Assembly (NCBI RefSeq): GCF_964036635.1
Contig: NZ_OZ038524.1
Location: 1,221,501-1,285,500, forward strand
Origin: Tenacibaculum dicentrarchi
GTDB taxonomy: Bacteria > Bacteroidota > Bacteroidia > Flavobacteriales > Flavobacteriaceae
Reading direction: 5' to 3'
DNA: 64,000 nt
A program made the translations under genes and the position numbers. The notes under the pieces were generated by a model. It was not told where the DNA came from. It was given only the letters and a program-made list of their open reading frames with translations, and ran no database searches. This document shows positions 40,087 through 48,448 of the stretch, piece by piece. Position 1 is the stretch's first letter, and each line of letters begins with the position of its first letter.

Positions 40087-40122
40087 AAAAAAGAGATTGA
40101 CCCATCGTCAATCTCTTTTTTT
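40087..40122. terminator. Bidirectional terminator after the cold-shock-domain gene
   Basis: Stem AAAAGAGATTGAC / GTCAATCTCTTTT with loop CCATC; serves the convergent DJ-1-like gene too. Confidence 0.88.
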
Positions 40123-40173
40123 TCTATAATTAGATTTTTGCTTTTACATTTTACTAGCTTAAAATAATTTAAA

Positions 40174-40974
40174 TTATTTTAAGCTATTTATTAATTTATC
40201 AGCTACTAATTCAGAAGATGCTGGATTTTGTCCTGTAATTAAATTACCATCTTGTATTGCGTAAGCATTCCAATTGTCTTTTTTAGAATAAATACCTCCA
40301 TTTTTAGTTAGCATATCTTCCACTAAAAAAGGAACAATATCGGTAAGCCCAACAGCTTGTTCTTCAGAATTGGTGAATCCTGTAACTTTTTTACCATTTA
40401 CCAAAGGAGTGCCGTCGACGTTTTTAACTTCTTTTAAAGCCGCAGGAGCGTGACATACAAAAGCAATCGGTTTATTTTGATTGTTGAAATCTTCAATTAA
40501 CGCTATCGAAGCAACATCTTCTGCTAAATCCCATAAAGGACCGTGTCCGCCTGGATAAAAAACAGCATCAAAATCATCAGCATTGATACTTGATAATACT
40601 TCTGTATTTGCAATTTTCGTTTTTACAGCAACGTCTTTATTAAAACGCTCGGTTGCTTTTGTAGCAGTGTCAGGCGAATCGCTACTTGGGTCAATAGGGG
40701 CAACGCCTCCTTTTGGTGTTGCAATGGTAATTGTAGCACCCTTATCTAACAAAGCGTAATATGGAGAAGCAAATTCTTCTACCCAAAACCCTGTTTTTTT
40801 ATCCGTATTTCCTAATTTATCATGTGATGTTAAAACAAATAAAATGTTCATTTTTTTAGCTTCAGAATTATTATTGTTTGCTGTTTTACAGCTTGATATT
40901 AAAATCATTCCAAATATTATTGCAGAAATCATTGGAAATATAATAACTGCTTTTTGTAGTATTTTCATTTTCAT
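40174..40974 (-). CDS. DJ-1/PfpI-family (Hsp31-like) lipoprotein
   Basis: A 266-residue type 1 glutamine amidotransferase-like protein of the Hsp31/glyoxalase III branch. The catalytic residues are visible: E66 in GFWVEEF, nucleophile elbow C174-H175 in IAFVCHAPAAL, and YPGGHGPLWDL before it. Family members convert methylglyoxal to lactate or act as chaperones. Unusually, it starts with a hydrophobic segment and lipobox (ILISSC, Cys29), so it should be exported and lipid-anchored. It is the last gene of a TetR-nitroreductase-alcohol dehydrogenase set, which suggests aldehyde detoxification. Confidence 0.9.
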   Translation of the reverse strand: MKMKILQKAVIIFPMISAIIFGMILISSCKTANNNNSEAKKMNILFVLTSHDKLGNTDKKTGFWVEEFASPYYALLDKGATITIATPKGGVAPIDPSSDSPDTATKATERFNKDVAVKTKIANTEVLSSINADDFDAVFYPGGHGPLWDLAEDVASIALIEDFNNQNKPIAFVCHAPAALKEVKNVDGTPLVNGKKVTGFTNSEEQAVGLTDIVPFLVEDMLTKNGGIYSKKDNWNAYAIQDGNLITGQNPASSELVADKLINSLK

Positions 40975-40990
40975 CTATCAAAAAAATAAA

Positions 40991-42151
40991 TTAATACGCC
41001 ATTTTTACAATTTCTTCAACATTTTTAGGCGATAAAGATTGATGTTCTCCCAAACCTAACCAACCACGTTCAGTAAAGCGTTTTGCGATTTTTTCAGCAG
41101 TTCCTTCGTAATCTTTTGTATAATCTGATAATTTGGTGTCAATTCCCAATTCATGGAAAAAAGTCACTGTTTTATCAATACCAGCTTGTGCTTTTTCATC
41201 CGCAGAACCTGTGGTAATATTCCAAACACGTTCGGCATATTGTGCTAATTTTTCTTTTTTAGCTTCAAAATTAAAGGCGTAATGGCTTGGTGCAATTATT
41301 GCTAAAGTACGCGCGTGGTCAATGCCAAATAAAGCCGTTAATTCATGTCCGATTCCATGTACTGCCCAATCACCAGGAACTCCTTGTTGAATTAGCCCAT
41401 TTAACGCCATGGTACAACTCCACATATAATTTGCAGCGGCTTTGTAATCCGCAGGGTTTTTTAAAACTTTTGGTGCAACTTCAATAATGGTTTGTAAAAT
41501 ACTTTCTGCAAAACGATCTTGCAATAATCCACCTACTGGATAGGTCATATATTGTTCTAAAACGTGTGTAAAAGAATCGGCTAAACCATTGGCTAACTGA
41601 CGGTGTGGGATAGAGGTAATTACTTGCGGGTCTAAGACTGAAAATTCAGGAAATAATCCAGAACCGCCCATAGCAAGCTTCTCTTTAGTTTCTCTTCGAG
41701 TGATTACAGCACCCGAATTCATTTCAGAACCTGTTGCGGGCATTGTTAAAACTGTTCCAAAAGGCATTCCTTTTTCAGTTCTGATGTTATTAGTTAAAAT
41801 ATCCCAAGGAGTTTCACCATCGTATAATGCAGCCGCTGATAAAAACTTGGTTCCATCAATAACAGAACCACCACCAACAGCTAATAAATACGTGATTTTT
41901 TCCTCTTTAATTATTTTTAAAGCATTCATTAAAACGGCATATTCTGGATTTGCAGGAATCCCGCCAAATTCAATAACTTCAATAGTTTTTAAGGCTTCTT
42001 TTACTTGATTGTAAATACCATTTTTTTTGATACTTCCGCCACCGAAAAGCAATAAAACTTTGGCGTTTTTAGGAATTTGTGTTGTGATTTCTTTTATAGT
42101 ATCTTTTCCAAAGATAATTTTGGTCGGATTTTTAAATTGAAAATTATTCAT
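40991..42151 (-). CDS. Iron-containing alcohol dehydrogenase (YqhD/BdhA type)
   Basis: A 386-residue group III alcohol dehydrogenase that reduces aldehydes, usually with NAD(P)H. The NAD(P)-binding region shows LLFGGGSIKKNG and LAVGGGSVIDGTKF. The metal ligands are in GLADSFTHVLEQYMT and VHGIGHELTALFGIDHARTLA, with Asp and three His residues as in YqhD. The N-terminal FQFKNPTKIIFGKDTI is typical. It lies between the nitroreductase and DJ-1-like genes, 39 and 16 bases apart, so all three should share one transcript. Confidence 0.94.
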   Translation of the reverse strand: MNNFQFKNPTKIIFGKDTIKEITTQIPKNAKVLLLFGGGSIKKNGIYNQVKEALKTIEVIEFGGIPANPEYAVLMNALKIIKEEKITYLLAVGGGSVIDGTKFLSAAALYDGETPWDILTNNIRTEKGMPFGTVLTMPATGSEMNSGAVITRRETKEKLAMGGSGLFPEFSVLDPQVITSIPHRQLANGLADSFTHVLEQYMTYPVGGLLQDRFAESILQTIIEVAPKVLKNPADYKAAANYMWSCTMALNGLIQQGVPGDWAVHGIGHELTALFGIDHARTLAIIAPSHYAFNFEAKKEKLAQYAERVWNITTGSADEKAQAGIDKTVTFFHELGIDTKLSDYTKDYEGTAEKIAKRFTERGWLGLGEHQSLSPKNVEEIVKMAY

Positions 42152-42190
42152 CTTTTAATTTTTTAGGGAAATATTTTATATTTTTACTCG

Positions 42191-42823
42191 TTACTCGATT
42201 ACGGTTACTAATTCATTCATCGGTTTTCTAACTTTTACTAAGTTTACTAACCAATCTTTGTCTTCGGCTCTGTATCCGATAGGCAATAAAACAGCACTAC
42301 GTAATCCTTTTTCACGTAAGTTTAAAATTTTATCAACTGCGGCAGGGTCAAAACCTTCGATAGGTGTCGCATCAACTTTTTCGTAAGCGGCGGCTGTAAT
42401 TGCTTGAGAAAATGCAATATAGGCTTGTTTTGCTGCGTGATTAAAATTCTCTTCGGCATCTTTCTGCGGATAAGAGCTTAATAACATCTGACGGTAATTT
42501 TCCCAGCCTTCGTTTTTAAAACCACGGATTTCGTTTGTTAAATCGAACATATGATTAATTCTATCTTCGGTATAGGTATCCCAAGCAGCGAAAACAAGTA
42601 GGTGAGAGCAGTCAGTAATTACCGATTGATTCCAAGCGATTGGTTTAATTTGTTCTTTTATTTCCTGATTTTTAATCACGAAAATTTCGAAAGGTTGTAA
42701 TCCGCTTGAGGTTGGTGCTAAACGTGCTGCTTCTAAAATACGTGTTACTTTTTCTTCGGATACTTTTTTACCGTTCATTGCTTTAGCGGCATATCTCCAT
42801 TTTAATTTGTCTAATAATTCCAT
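42191..42823 (-). CDS. NAD(P)H-dependent oxidoreductase, nitroreductase family
   Basis: A 210-residue FMN flavoprotein of the NfsB group. The FMN-contacting start RYAAKAMNGKKV, the EAARLAPTSSGLQPFEIFVIKN block (residues about 31-52) and the C-terminal GLRSAVLLPIGYRAEDKDW are typical. It can reduce nitroaromatics, quinones or electrophilic enones with two electrons. It lies between the TetR gene (71 bases) and the alcohol dehydrogenase (39 bases). Such flavoenzymes are often induced with aldehyde reductases under electrophile stress; that role here is inference. Confidence 0.92.
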   Translation of the reverse strand: MELLDKLKWRYAAKAMNGKKVSEEKVTRILEAARLAPTSSGLQPFEIFVIKNQEIKEQIKPIAWNQSVITDCSHLLVFAAWDTYTEDRINHMFDLTNEIRGFKNEGWENYRQMLLSSYPQKDAEENFNHAAKQAYIAFSQAITAAAYEKVDATPIEGFDPAAVDKILNLREKGLRSAVLLPIGYRAEDKDWLVNLVKVRKPMNELVTVIE

Positions 42824-42894
42824 AATACTTGCTTTTTTATGTTGTTGGTTTGAGGGAAGGGAAACTGTAAGTGCTGAACAGGGGTGTATTTAAT

Positions 42895-43488
42895 TTATCT
42901 TTTGCAAACCTTGATACTATTCCAAGCAGATTGATACGCTTCTTCAATATGAGTTTCATCCAAGGTAAAAACACCTCGTTTTTGAGAAATCATTAAAAAA
43001 GAGAGTGGATTAATTGCATAGGCATATAATATATAATCGGACATTGGCTTGATAACGCCTTCTTTTTTACCACGATTCCAAAGGTCGAGTAGTGGTTGTA
43101 AATGCTTGATTCCTTCTTGACGACTTGCTTCATCAATTACGGGAGTATTGTCGCATTGTGCTAAAAACATGGCGTTTTCACACTCTTTTAGTTTAAATTC
43201 GGCAATACGTTTCCAAATTATTTTAAAGCCTTCTTCCACAGAAACAGAAAGATTGTTATTATAAGTAGCAAAGGCGTAATCGGTATATTTTGATTTTACT
43301 TCGATATAGGTTTGATTTACTAAATCTTGCTTACTTTCAAAATATAAATAAATGGTTGCTGGCGATACTTTTGCCATTTTTGCAATTTTACTCATCGGTG
43401 TTGCATGAAAACCATTATTATTAACCAATTCGATAGTTGCTTTTACAAGTGCATTTCGTTTATCAATGCTTTTTTGAAGTTTTGCCAT
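42895..43488 (-). CDS. TetR/AcrR-family transcriptional regulator
   Basis: A 197-residue regulator with the TetR HTH at about residues 10-55 (RNALVKATIELVNNNGFHATPMSKIAKMAKVSPATIYLYFESKQDLV). The C-terminal ligand-binding helices show no recognisable ligand. It is the first gene of the detoxification set. A perfect dyad AATGAA-TG-TTCATT (43526-43539) lies just upstream of a -7 element (43509-43516), placing the likely operator in the promoter. Repression of its own operon and release by an aldehyde or electrophile is inferred. Confidence 0.93.
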   Translation of the reverse strand: MAKLQKSIDKRNALVKATIELVNNNGFHATPMSKIAKMAKVSPATIYLYFESKQDLVNQTYIEVKSKYTDYAFATYNNNLSVSVEEGFKIIWKRIAEFKLKECENAMFLAQCDNTPVIDEASRQEGIKHLQPLLDLWNRGKKEGVIKPMSDYILYAYAINPLSFLMISQKRGVFTLDETHIEEAYQSAWNSIKVCKR

Positions 43489-43508
43489 AATTTATTTTAA
43501 TTCTGATA

Positions 43509-43539
43509 CAAAGATATCTAATAAAAATGAATGTTCATT
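43509..43539 (-). promoter_or_regulatory. Promoter and TetR operator of the detoxification operon
   Basis: Minus-strand TATCTTTG (43509-43516) lies 21 bases before the TetR ATG; the 14-base dyad AATGAA-TG-TTCATT (43526-43539) sits in the spacer where RNA polymerase binds. Confidence 0.55.
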
Positions 43540-43599
43540 CTTTTTTGTTGGTTTTTATTTTTAATGTTGTTAACTTAGATAAATTTAGATTAATGGAAC

Positions 43600-43607
43600 T
43601 ATATTTG
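43600..43607 (+). promoter_or_regulatory. -7 element of the csp promoter
   Basis: TATATTTG, an exact TAnnTTTG match 42 bases before the cold-shock gene. Confidence 0.5.
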
Positions 43608-43648
43608 CAGTATTACTAATAATAGTAACAATTATAATTTACATTACA

Positions 43649-43840
43649 ATGAATACAGGAATAGTAAAATTTTTCAACGATACTAAAGGATTTGGGTTTA
43701 TTACAGAAGAAGGTGTTGAAAAAGACCACTTTGTACACATCTCAGGTTTAATCGATGAGATTAGAGAAGGTGACCAAGTTGAATTTGACTTAGAAGAAGG
43801 TAAAAAAGGTCCTAACGCAGTAAATGTAAAAGTGATCTAA
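43649..43840 (+). CDS. Cold shock protein, CspA family
   Basis: A 63-residue single cold-shock domain. The RNP1 and RNP2 strands are visible as KGFGFITEE and DHFVHISGL; the protein starts MNTGIVKFFNDTKGFGFI, as usual for CspA homologues, and ends GPNAVNVKVI. It binds single-stranded RNA or DNA and prevents secondary structure. It is a single-gene unit with a clear -7 element and a strong terminator, divergent from the TetR operon and convergent with an Lrp gene. Confidence 0.95.
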   Translation: MNTGIVKFFNDTKGFGFITEEGVEKDHFVHISGLIDEIREGDQVEFDLEEGKKGPNAVNVKVI

Positions 43841-43857
43841 GTAGTCCATATATTTTT

Positions 43858-43890
43858 AAAAAACCTCATCATTTTATGATGAGGTTTTTT
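43858..43890. terminator. Bidirectional terminator between csp and Lrp genes
   Basis: Stem AAAAAACCTCATCAT / ATGATGAGGTTTTTT with loop TTT; ends five bases from the Lrp stop. Confidence 0.9.
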
Positions 43891-43894
43891 TTAT

Positions 43895-44356
43895 TTATAA
43901 ATGATATTCCGTTTTATCCATTATTTCTTTAAGGACAAAATAACTTTCTAAAACACCAATATTGTCAATTTTCGATAGTTTTAAGCGAACAAAATCGTGG
44001 TAATCTTCTAGGTCATTTAGGTTTATCTGTAGAAAAAAATCTACTTTTCCTGCCATGTGATAACATTTCTGAACTTCTTTTAATTCTTTTACTTGCGCTT
44101 CAAATTTATCAATAAAACCTTCGTCATGACATCGGAGCGATACCATACAAATAGCCGTTACTGGCATTTGTATGCGTTTTTTATCTAAAATAGCAACATA
44201 ATTTTTAATTACACCTGTTTTTTCTAAGCGCTTAATTCGTTCATAAATAGGAGAGATGGTTAAATTTAATTTTTCAGAAATTTCTTTGGCGGTTTTCTTA
44301 CAGTCTTCTTGTAAAATTCGCAATATTTTTAAATCGATAGCATCTAGTTTTATCAT
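43895..44356 (-). CDS. Lrp/AsnC-family regulator divergent from threonine dehydrogenase
   Basis: A 153-residue feast/famine regulator. The N-terminal HTH is LDAIDLKILRILQEDCKKTAKEISEKLNLTISPIYERIKRLEKTGVI (residues 3-50). The C-terminal RAM/AsnC ligand domain starts near residue 65 with VTAICMVSLRCHDEGF and contains KVDFFLQINLNDLEDY. It is divergent from the threonine dehydrogenase gene with 219 bases between, the classic position for an Lrp protein that responds to an amino acid. Control of tdh is inferred. Confidence 0.92.
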   Translation of the reverse strand: MIKLDAIDLKILRILQEDCKKTAKEISEKLNLTISPIYERIKRLEKTGVIKNYVAILDKKRIQMPVTAICMVSLRCHDEGFIDKFEAQVKELKEVQKCYHMAGKVDFFLQINLNDLEDYHDFVRLKLSKIDNIGVLESYFVLKEIMDKTEYHL

Positions 44357-44532
44357 GTTTTATTAAATTAATTTTGATTGATGAGGTTTGTGTTTACCGT
44401 TAAAATCACTTTTTAAAAGATATAAAGCTCTTTTGAAGAGTGATAAAATTGGTTTATTACATTTTAAAAAGTTAAAATTACTTATTTTTTATCAAAATAA
44501 AGTGTTTATTACTTTTAAAGTGCTAATCAATG

Positions 44533-44540
44533 TATTTTTG
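44533..44540 (+). promoter_or_regulatory. -7 element of the tdh promoter
   Basis: TATTTTTG, a TAnnTTTG match 35 bases before the ATG. Confidence 0.45.
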
Positions 44541-44575
44541 TAGGAAATTAAAAGATTAAAAATCGTATAAATAAG

Positions 44576-45505
44576 ATGAAAATATTAGTTACAGGAGCAG
44601 GAGGGCAATTAGGTACGGTATTAACAAAGTCTTTAAAAGAGAAGTACGGTAAAGAGGCGGTAATAGCTTCAGATATTCGTACAATAGCAAATTATAGCGG
44701 AATTTTTGAAATATTAGATGCTACTAGCGAAATTGATTTAGCTAACATTGTAGTAAAACATAAGGTTACTCAAATATATCATTTAGCAGCAATATTATCT
44801 GCTAACGGCGAAAAGAATCCTATTCAAACTTGGGATATCAACTTAAAATCGCTTTTTAGTGTTTTAGAGGTTTCTGTAAAACATAAATTAGATAAAGTAT
44901 TTTTCCCTAGTTCAATAGCTGTTTACGGACTTAGCGCACCAAAAATAGACACAAAACAAGATGCGTATTTAGATCCTACAACTGTTTATGGAATCAGTAA
45001 GGCAGCTGGTGAAAACTGGGCGCAGTATTATTTTTTAAGATATGGTTTAGACGTACGTTCTATAAGATATCCTGGTGTTATTGGGTATCAATCTTTACCT
45101 GGTGGTGGAACTACCGATTATGCTGTTGATATTTATCATAAAGCCATCAAAAACGAATCTTTTACTTGTTATTTAAACGAAGAAGCTTGTTTACCGATGA
45201 TTTATATTGATGATGCTATTAGAGCTACTTTAGAGCTAATGGAAGCACCAAAAGAAGCCGTAAAAATAAGAACATCGTATAATTTAGCAGGAGTAAGTTT
45301 TACTCCTGGAGAAATTTCAGATTCAATAAAAGAGTGGTATCCTAATTTTAAAGTAAGTTATAAACCTGATTTCAGACAAGCAATTGCCGATTCTTGGCCT
45401 AAATCTATTAATGATGACGCTGCGAGAGAAGATTGGGGTTGGAAACCAAACTACTCTTTAAAAGAAATGACTAAAGAGATGATTACTCAGTTAAAGAAGC
45501 AATAA
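44576..45505 (+). CDS. L-threonine 3-dehydrogenase, epimerase-like SDR type
   Basis: A 309-residue extended short-chain dehydrogenase. The NAD motif GAGGQLGT is at residues 7-14. The catalytic Ser (FFPSSIAVYG) and the Tyr/Lys pair (TVYGISKAAGE, about 140-150) are present. GGGTTDYAVDIYHKAI is characteristic of the UDP-galactose-epimerase-like threonine dehydrogenases first described in Cytophaga and Flavobacterium. It oxidises L-threonine to 2-amino-3-ketobutyrate, feeding glycine and acetyl-CoA. The divergent Lrp gene supports an amino acid role. Another sugar-nucleotide epimerase is possible but less likely. Confidence 0.88.
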   Translation: MKILVTGAGGQLGTVLTKSLKEKYGKEAVIASDIRTIANYSGIFEILDATSEIDLANIVVKHKVTQIYHLAAILSANGEKNPIQTWDINLKSLFSVLEVSVKHKLDKVFFPSSIAVYGLSAPKIDTKQDAYLDPTTVYGISKAAGENWAQYYFLRYGLDVRSIRYPGVIGYQSLPGGGTTDYAVDIYHKAIKNESFTCYLNEEACLPMIYIDDAIRATLELMEAPKEAVKIRTSYNLAGVSFTPGEISDSIKEWYPNFKVSYKPDFRQAIADSWPKSINDDAAREDWGWKPNYSLKEMTKEMITQLKKQ

Positions 45506-45530
45506 TACTTTCTTTTTAATTTCCCTAGAC

Positions 45531-45569
45531 AAAAAAGACTATCTACGCAATGTAAATAGTCTTTTTTTA
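45531..45569. terminator. Bidirectional terminator after tdh
   Basis: Stem AAAAAAGACTAT / ATAGTCTTTTTT with an inner TAC/GTA pair and loop; T and A runs serve both genes. Confidence 0.82.
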
Positions 45570-45587
45570 TATCAATATAATGATTTT

Positions 45588-46199
45588 TTAAGCCTTAATT
45601 ACTTTCGCATACTGCATAAAATAATCTTCAAAACGCTTTATAGTAGGTGTCATTTTATCGGCATATAAAACAAACTGACATTTATTAACACTCTGTGTAA
45701 TTGCCATTAAAGCCGCATAAGCAGTGTTGTTTTTTAAGAATTGCGCATCATCAATACTAAAAATCATTAATTGAGACGGGCTTATTCCGTTTAATAGAAA
45801 TAATTTATTCATTCTTTTAGGTGTAGAGATAAGAATATCAACACCTTCAAAAATTTCTGATTTCTGTGTATCTACATGAAGCGCTTCATCGGCAACATAA
45901 ACACGTATTGATTTATACCTAGTGTATGGTAAAAAGGCGTTATATACTTCTAAAGCTCTTTCGTTATCTTCAACAAGAACAAAGGCTCTAGGGCTAGTGC
46001 CAATATCAGTGAATTTTAATTTATGTAAGGTTGTAAGTACAAGTGTTGTTGTTTTTCCGCTACCTTGATCGCCTATACAATAAACATTTGCACCGCTTTT
46101 AATAGCAGGAATACTCTTTTTTTGTAAAGGTGTAGGAGTCGTTATTTCTAGTGATTCTAATTTTTCTTTAATTTCTGAATTTAATTTTTTAAAAGGCAT
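45588..46199 (-). CDS. Single-RecA-domain DEAD-box-like protein
   Basis: A 203-residue protein equal to only the first RecA domain of a DEAD-box helicase. Visible are the Q motif TPTPLQKKSIP (21-31), Walker A GDQGSGKT (43-50), a motif Ib-like STPKRM (125-130) and a motif II altered to IDDAQ (149-153). Motif III reads LYADK instead of SAT, and motifs IV-VI are absent because there is no second domain. It is full length by start and terminator, so not a simple truncation. ATP binding is plausible, strand separation is not. I have the impression that relatives occur across Flavobacteriaceae. Confidence 0.8.
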   Translation of the reverse strand: MPFKKLNSEIKEKLESLEITTPTPLQKKSIPAIKSGANVYCIGDQGSGKTTTLVLTTLHKLKFTDIGTSPRAFVLVEDNERALEVYNAFLPYTRYKSIRVYVADEALHVDTQKSEIFEGVDILISTPKRMNKLFLLNGISPSQLMIFSIDDAQFLKNNTAYAALMAITQSVNKCQFVLYADKMTPTIKRFEDYFMQYAKVIKA

Positions 46200-46421
46200 A
46201 AGGTTAATGAAATAACTGTTTTAACGTGAATAAAAGGAATAATAAGCCACAAATATACAATTAAATTAAAATTTTTAATCGCCTTAGGGGCTGTTTAAAA
46301 ATAAACAAAGACTAGCTGTGCTGATTTATTTATTAATTATTGATGATAAAGAGAATATTGACAAATTGAGTTGAGTTGATAAACAAACGTACAAACGTTA
46401 AAAGTAAGTAATAACTAACAG

Positions 46422-46450
46422 TAACAGACCTCACAGTGTGAGGTCTGTTA
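46422..46450. repeat. Perfect inverted repeat with GACCTCAC core
   Basis: TAACAGACCTCAC / GTGAGGTCTGTTA around AGT, 13 bp perfect, without a T run. It shares GACCTCACAG with the palindrome at 53611-53643. Confidence 0.7.
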
Positions 46451-46632
46451 AGTAATAAAAATAAAACTAGGAGCAAAGGAGTTTTTTTTATAAGCCTGAT
46501 TTTTTATATTATATTATTATATTTTTTTGCGCGATAATAGTGATGATAACAGAAGAACTGAAAACTGAAACTGAATTCGTTCTGGATAAAACATTTATAT
46601 ATATTTATATATATGTTTGGTTATTATGATGT

Positions 46633-46670
46633 TGATGATATATTTTTTTGAGAAAAAAAATATATCATCA
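46633..46670. repeat. A/T-rich long hairpin
   Basis: TGATGATATATTTTTTT pairs with AAAAAAATATATCATCA around a short GAG-containing loop, a 17-bp stem followed at once by GCAGGTCCAG. Confidence 0.65.
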
Positions 46671-47154
46671 GCAGGTCCAGCCAGAACAATATCAGGTCCA
46701 GAACAAATTTTTTTTTTATTAAATTAATTAAATTTTTAATTAAATTAAAATTAAAAAAAACTATAAACTATCATCCTAATCTATATAATAGATAGATAGA
46801 TATAGGTGTCCTATAATTAATATTATGTTAAATAGAAAAGAGTTTTTATTGACAATAGTTACTATCTCTATATATCTTCATCTTTTCCCTTTCCTTATTA
46901 TTATTGCATTGCACTGGACTGTTTTGTTGTTGTTCTTTTCTTCTTCGTTCGTTTTTATAAGTGATGATTAGAAATTAGAAAATTCGAAATCGTATTATGT
47001 ATTATTTCAGGGTTTTGCCTTTTTTTTTTTCCATTTTATTACCTGTCCTGTCTATCATTAAAACAAAAGCTTTTATTTTTTTGCGCTTGCTTTTCTTATT
47101 TAAATGATTATTTTACTTTTTTTAATTCAAGTAATAAATAAAACAACTATACCC

Positions 47155-47856
47155 ATGAGCCTTACTGTTCTTTTTGAAGATGACTACATAATCTGTGTAT
47201 CTAAACCGAACAACGTTGTTGTTCATCACGCCTACCACTCTAGAAATGTTTCTGAAGAAGAATCATTATTGCAATTGTTATTTAATCAATTTGGAGCTAA
47301 ATTTTACCCAATACATCGTTTAGATAGAAAAACTTCAGGGATTATATTACTTGCAAAAGAAACGAAACACGTATCTAAGTTTCAAGAATTATTTACCAAT
47401 AACGAAATTCAGAAAACATATTATGGAATTGTTAGAGGACATTCTCCTGAGCAAAAAATCATTGATTCACCAGTTAAAGGACGTGATTCTGATGTTTATA
47501 AAGAAGCTGAAACACATTTAACAACCGTTGCTACAGTTGTTGTTGATATCCCTGTAAAGCCTTATGATAGCTCACGATATAGCTTAATTGAAATGAAACC
47601 TACAACGGGCAGATTACATCAATTACGTATTCATACAAATAAAATTAGCCATCCGCTTATTGGCGATCCTAAATACGGTGACAAAAACCATAATACGATG
47701 TTTATTGATAATTTTAATTGCGAAAATCTATTTTTACACGCCTACTCTCTTGAATTTACACATCCTTTTTCAAAAGAAAAACTAGTAATAAAAGCAAGTT
47801 TCCCAAATGATTGGAATACTGTTTTTAAACGATTTGAATGGGCTTTAAGTTATTAA
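47155..47856 (+). CDS. RluA-family pseudouridine synthase (TruC-like)
   Basis: A 233-residue enzyme that isomerises uridine in tRNA or rRNA. The catalytic block is PIHRLDRKTSGIILLAK with the essential Asp (about residue 63). KPNNVVVHH (near 20) and the C-terminal RLHQLRIHTNKISHPLIGDPKYGD are diagnostic. It lacks an S4 domain, and its small size and VLFEDDYIICVSKP start fit TruC, which modifies U65 of tRNA. A frame from 47104 would add 17 hydrophobic residues unlike the family, so the ATG at 47155 is chosen. Confidence 0.92.
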   Translation: MSLTVLFEDDYIICVSKPNNVVVHHAYHSRNVSEEESLLQLLFNQFGAKFYPIHRLDRKTSGIILLAKETKHVSKFQELFTNNEIQKTYYGIVRGHSPEQKIIDSPVKGRDSDVYKEAETHLTTVATVVVDIPVKPYDSSRYSLIEMKPTTGRLHQLRIHTNKISHPLIGDPKYGDKNHNTMFIDNFNCENLFLHAYSLEFTHPFSKEKLVIKASFPNDWNTVFKRFEWALSY

Positions 47857-47870
47857 TTTTGAGAATAAAA

Positions 47871-47908
47871 ACAAAAAATGGCTACATTTATATGTAGCCA
47901 TTTTTTGT
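47871..47908. terminator. Bidirectional terminator between pseudouridine synthase and Lrp genes
   Basis: Long stem ACAAAAAATGGCTACAT / ATGTAGCCATTTTTTGT with a tiny A/T loop. Confidence 0.88.
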
Positions 47909-47930
47909 TTTAAATTATAAAGTTTATAAT

Positions 47931-48410
47931 TTAAATGTCTTGAAAAATAGCGTGCATTAAACGTTTTTTGTCATTAATACTTTCTTCTAGAGAAATCATT
48001 GTTTCTGTACGATTAACACCATTAATATCATCTATTCTGTAGATAATATCTTTAGCATCATTCGTACTTTTAGCTCTTACCTTACAAAAAATATTGTATT
48101 TACCCGCAGTTACATAAGCAACTGTTACGTTCGGTATTAAGCGTAAATTTTCTAAAACGTGTTGCGTCATAGACGACTTCTCTAAATATACTCCAACATG
48201 TGCTATGAAGGTGTATCCCATTTTATCGTAATTCAAGGATAATGTTGAACCTTGAATAATGCCTTCGTCTTCCATTTTTTTAACACGTACATGAATAGTA
48301 CCAGCCGATACTAATAATTTCTTTGCAATGTCGGTAAAAGGTGTTCGGGCATTTTCGATTAAAATGTCTAAAATTTGATGATCAATTTCATCTAGTACAA
48401 ACTTTTTCAT
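47931..48410 (-). CDS. Lrp/AsnC-family regulator
   Basis: A 159-residue regulator beginning MKKFVLDEIDHQILDILIENARTPFTDIAKKLLVSAGTIHVRVKKMEDEGII, which is the HTH. The ligand-binding part starts with YTFIAHVGVYLEKSS and has VTVAYVTAGKYNIFCKVRAKS. A frame from 48434 adds eight residues that are not conserved in the family, so 48410 is chosen. It is 38 bases downstream of the M14 peptidase gene on the same strand. No adjacent amino acid gene shows what it controls. Confidence 0.92.
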   Translation of the reverse strand: MKKFVLDEIDHQILDILIENARTPFTDIAKKLLVSAGTIHVRVKKMEDEGIIQGSTLSLNYDKMGYTFIAHVGVYLEKSSMTQHVLENLRLIPNVTVAYVTAGKYNIFCKVRAKSTNDAKDIIYRIDDINGVNRTETMISLEESINDKKRLMHAIFQDI

Positions 48411-48448
48411 TCTTTTTTTTTCTGATAGTATCACTAAAATACAGTTTT

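Larger units (their letters stand above)
46200..47154. other. Low-complexity gene-free region
   Basis: 955 bases without a credible gene. It holds a 13-bp perfect hairpin (46422-46450), a very A/T-rich 17-bp hairpin (46633-46670), two copies of CAGGTCCAG (46672, 46696), TA- and TAGA-type short repeats (about 46590-46610, 46780-46805) and a pyrimidine-rich tract (about 46865-46955). Simple-sequence character is much higher than elsewhere in the window. Confidence 0.6.

Noticed and set aside
46300..46460. tmRNA, suggested by a GGGGCTG string near 46288
   Set aside because: No paired ends, no tag reading frame and no pseudoknot pattern follow.
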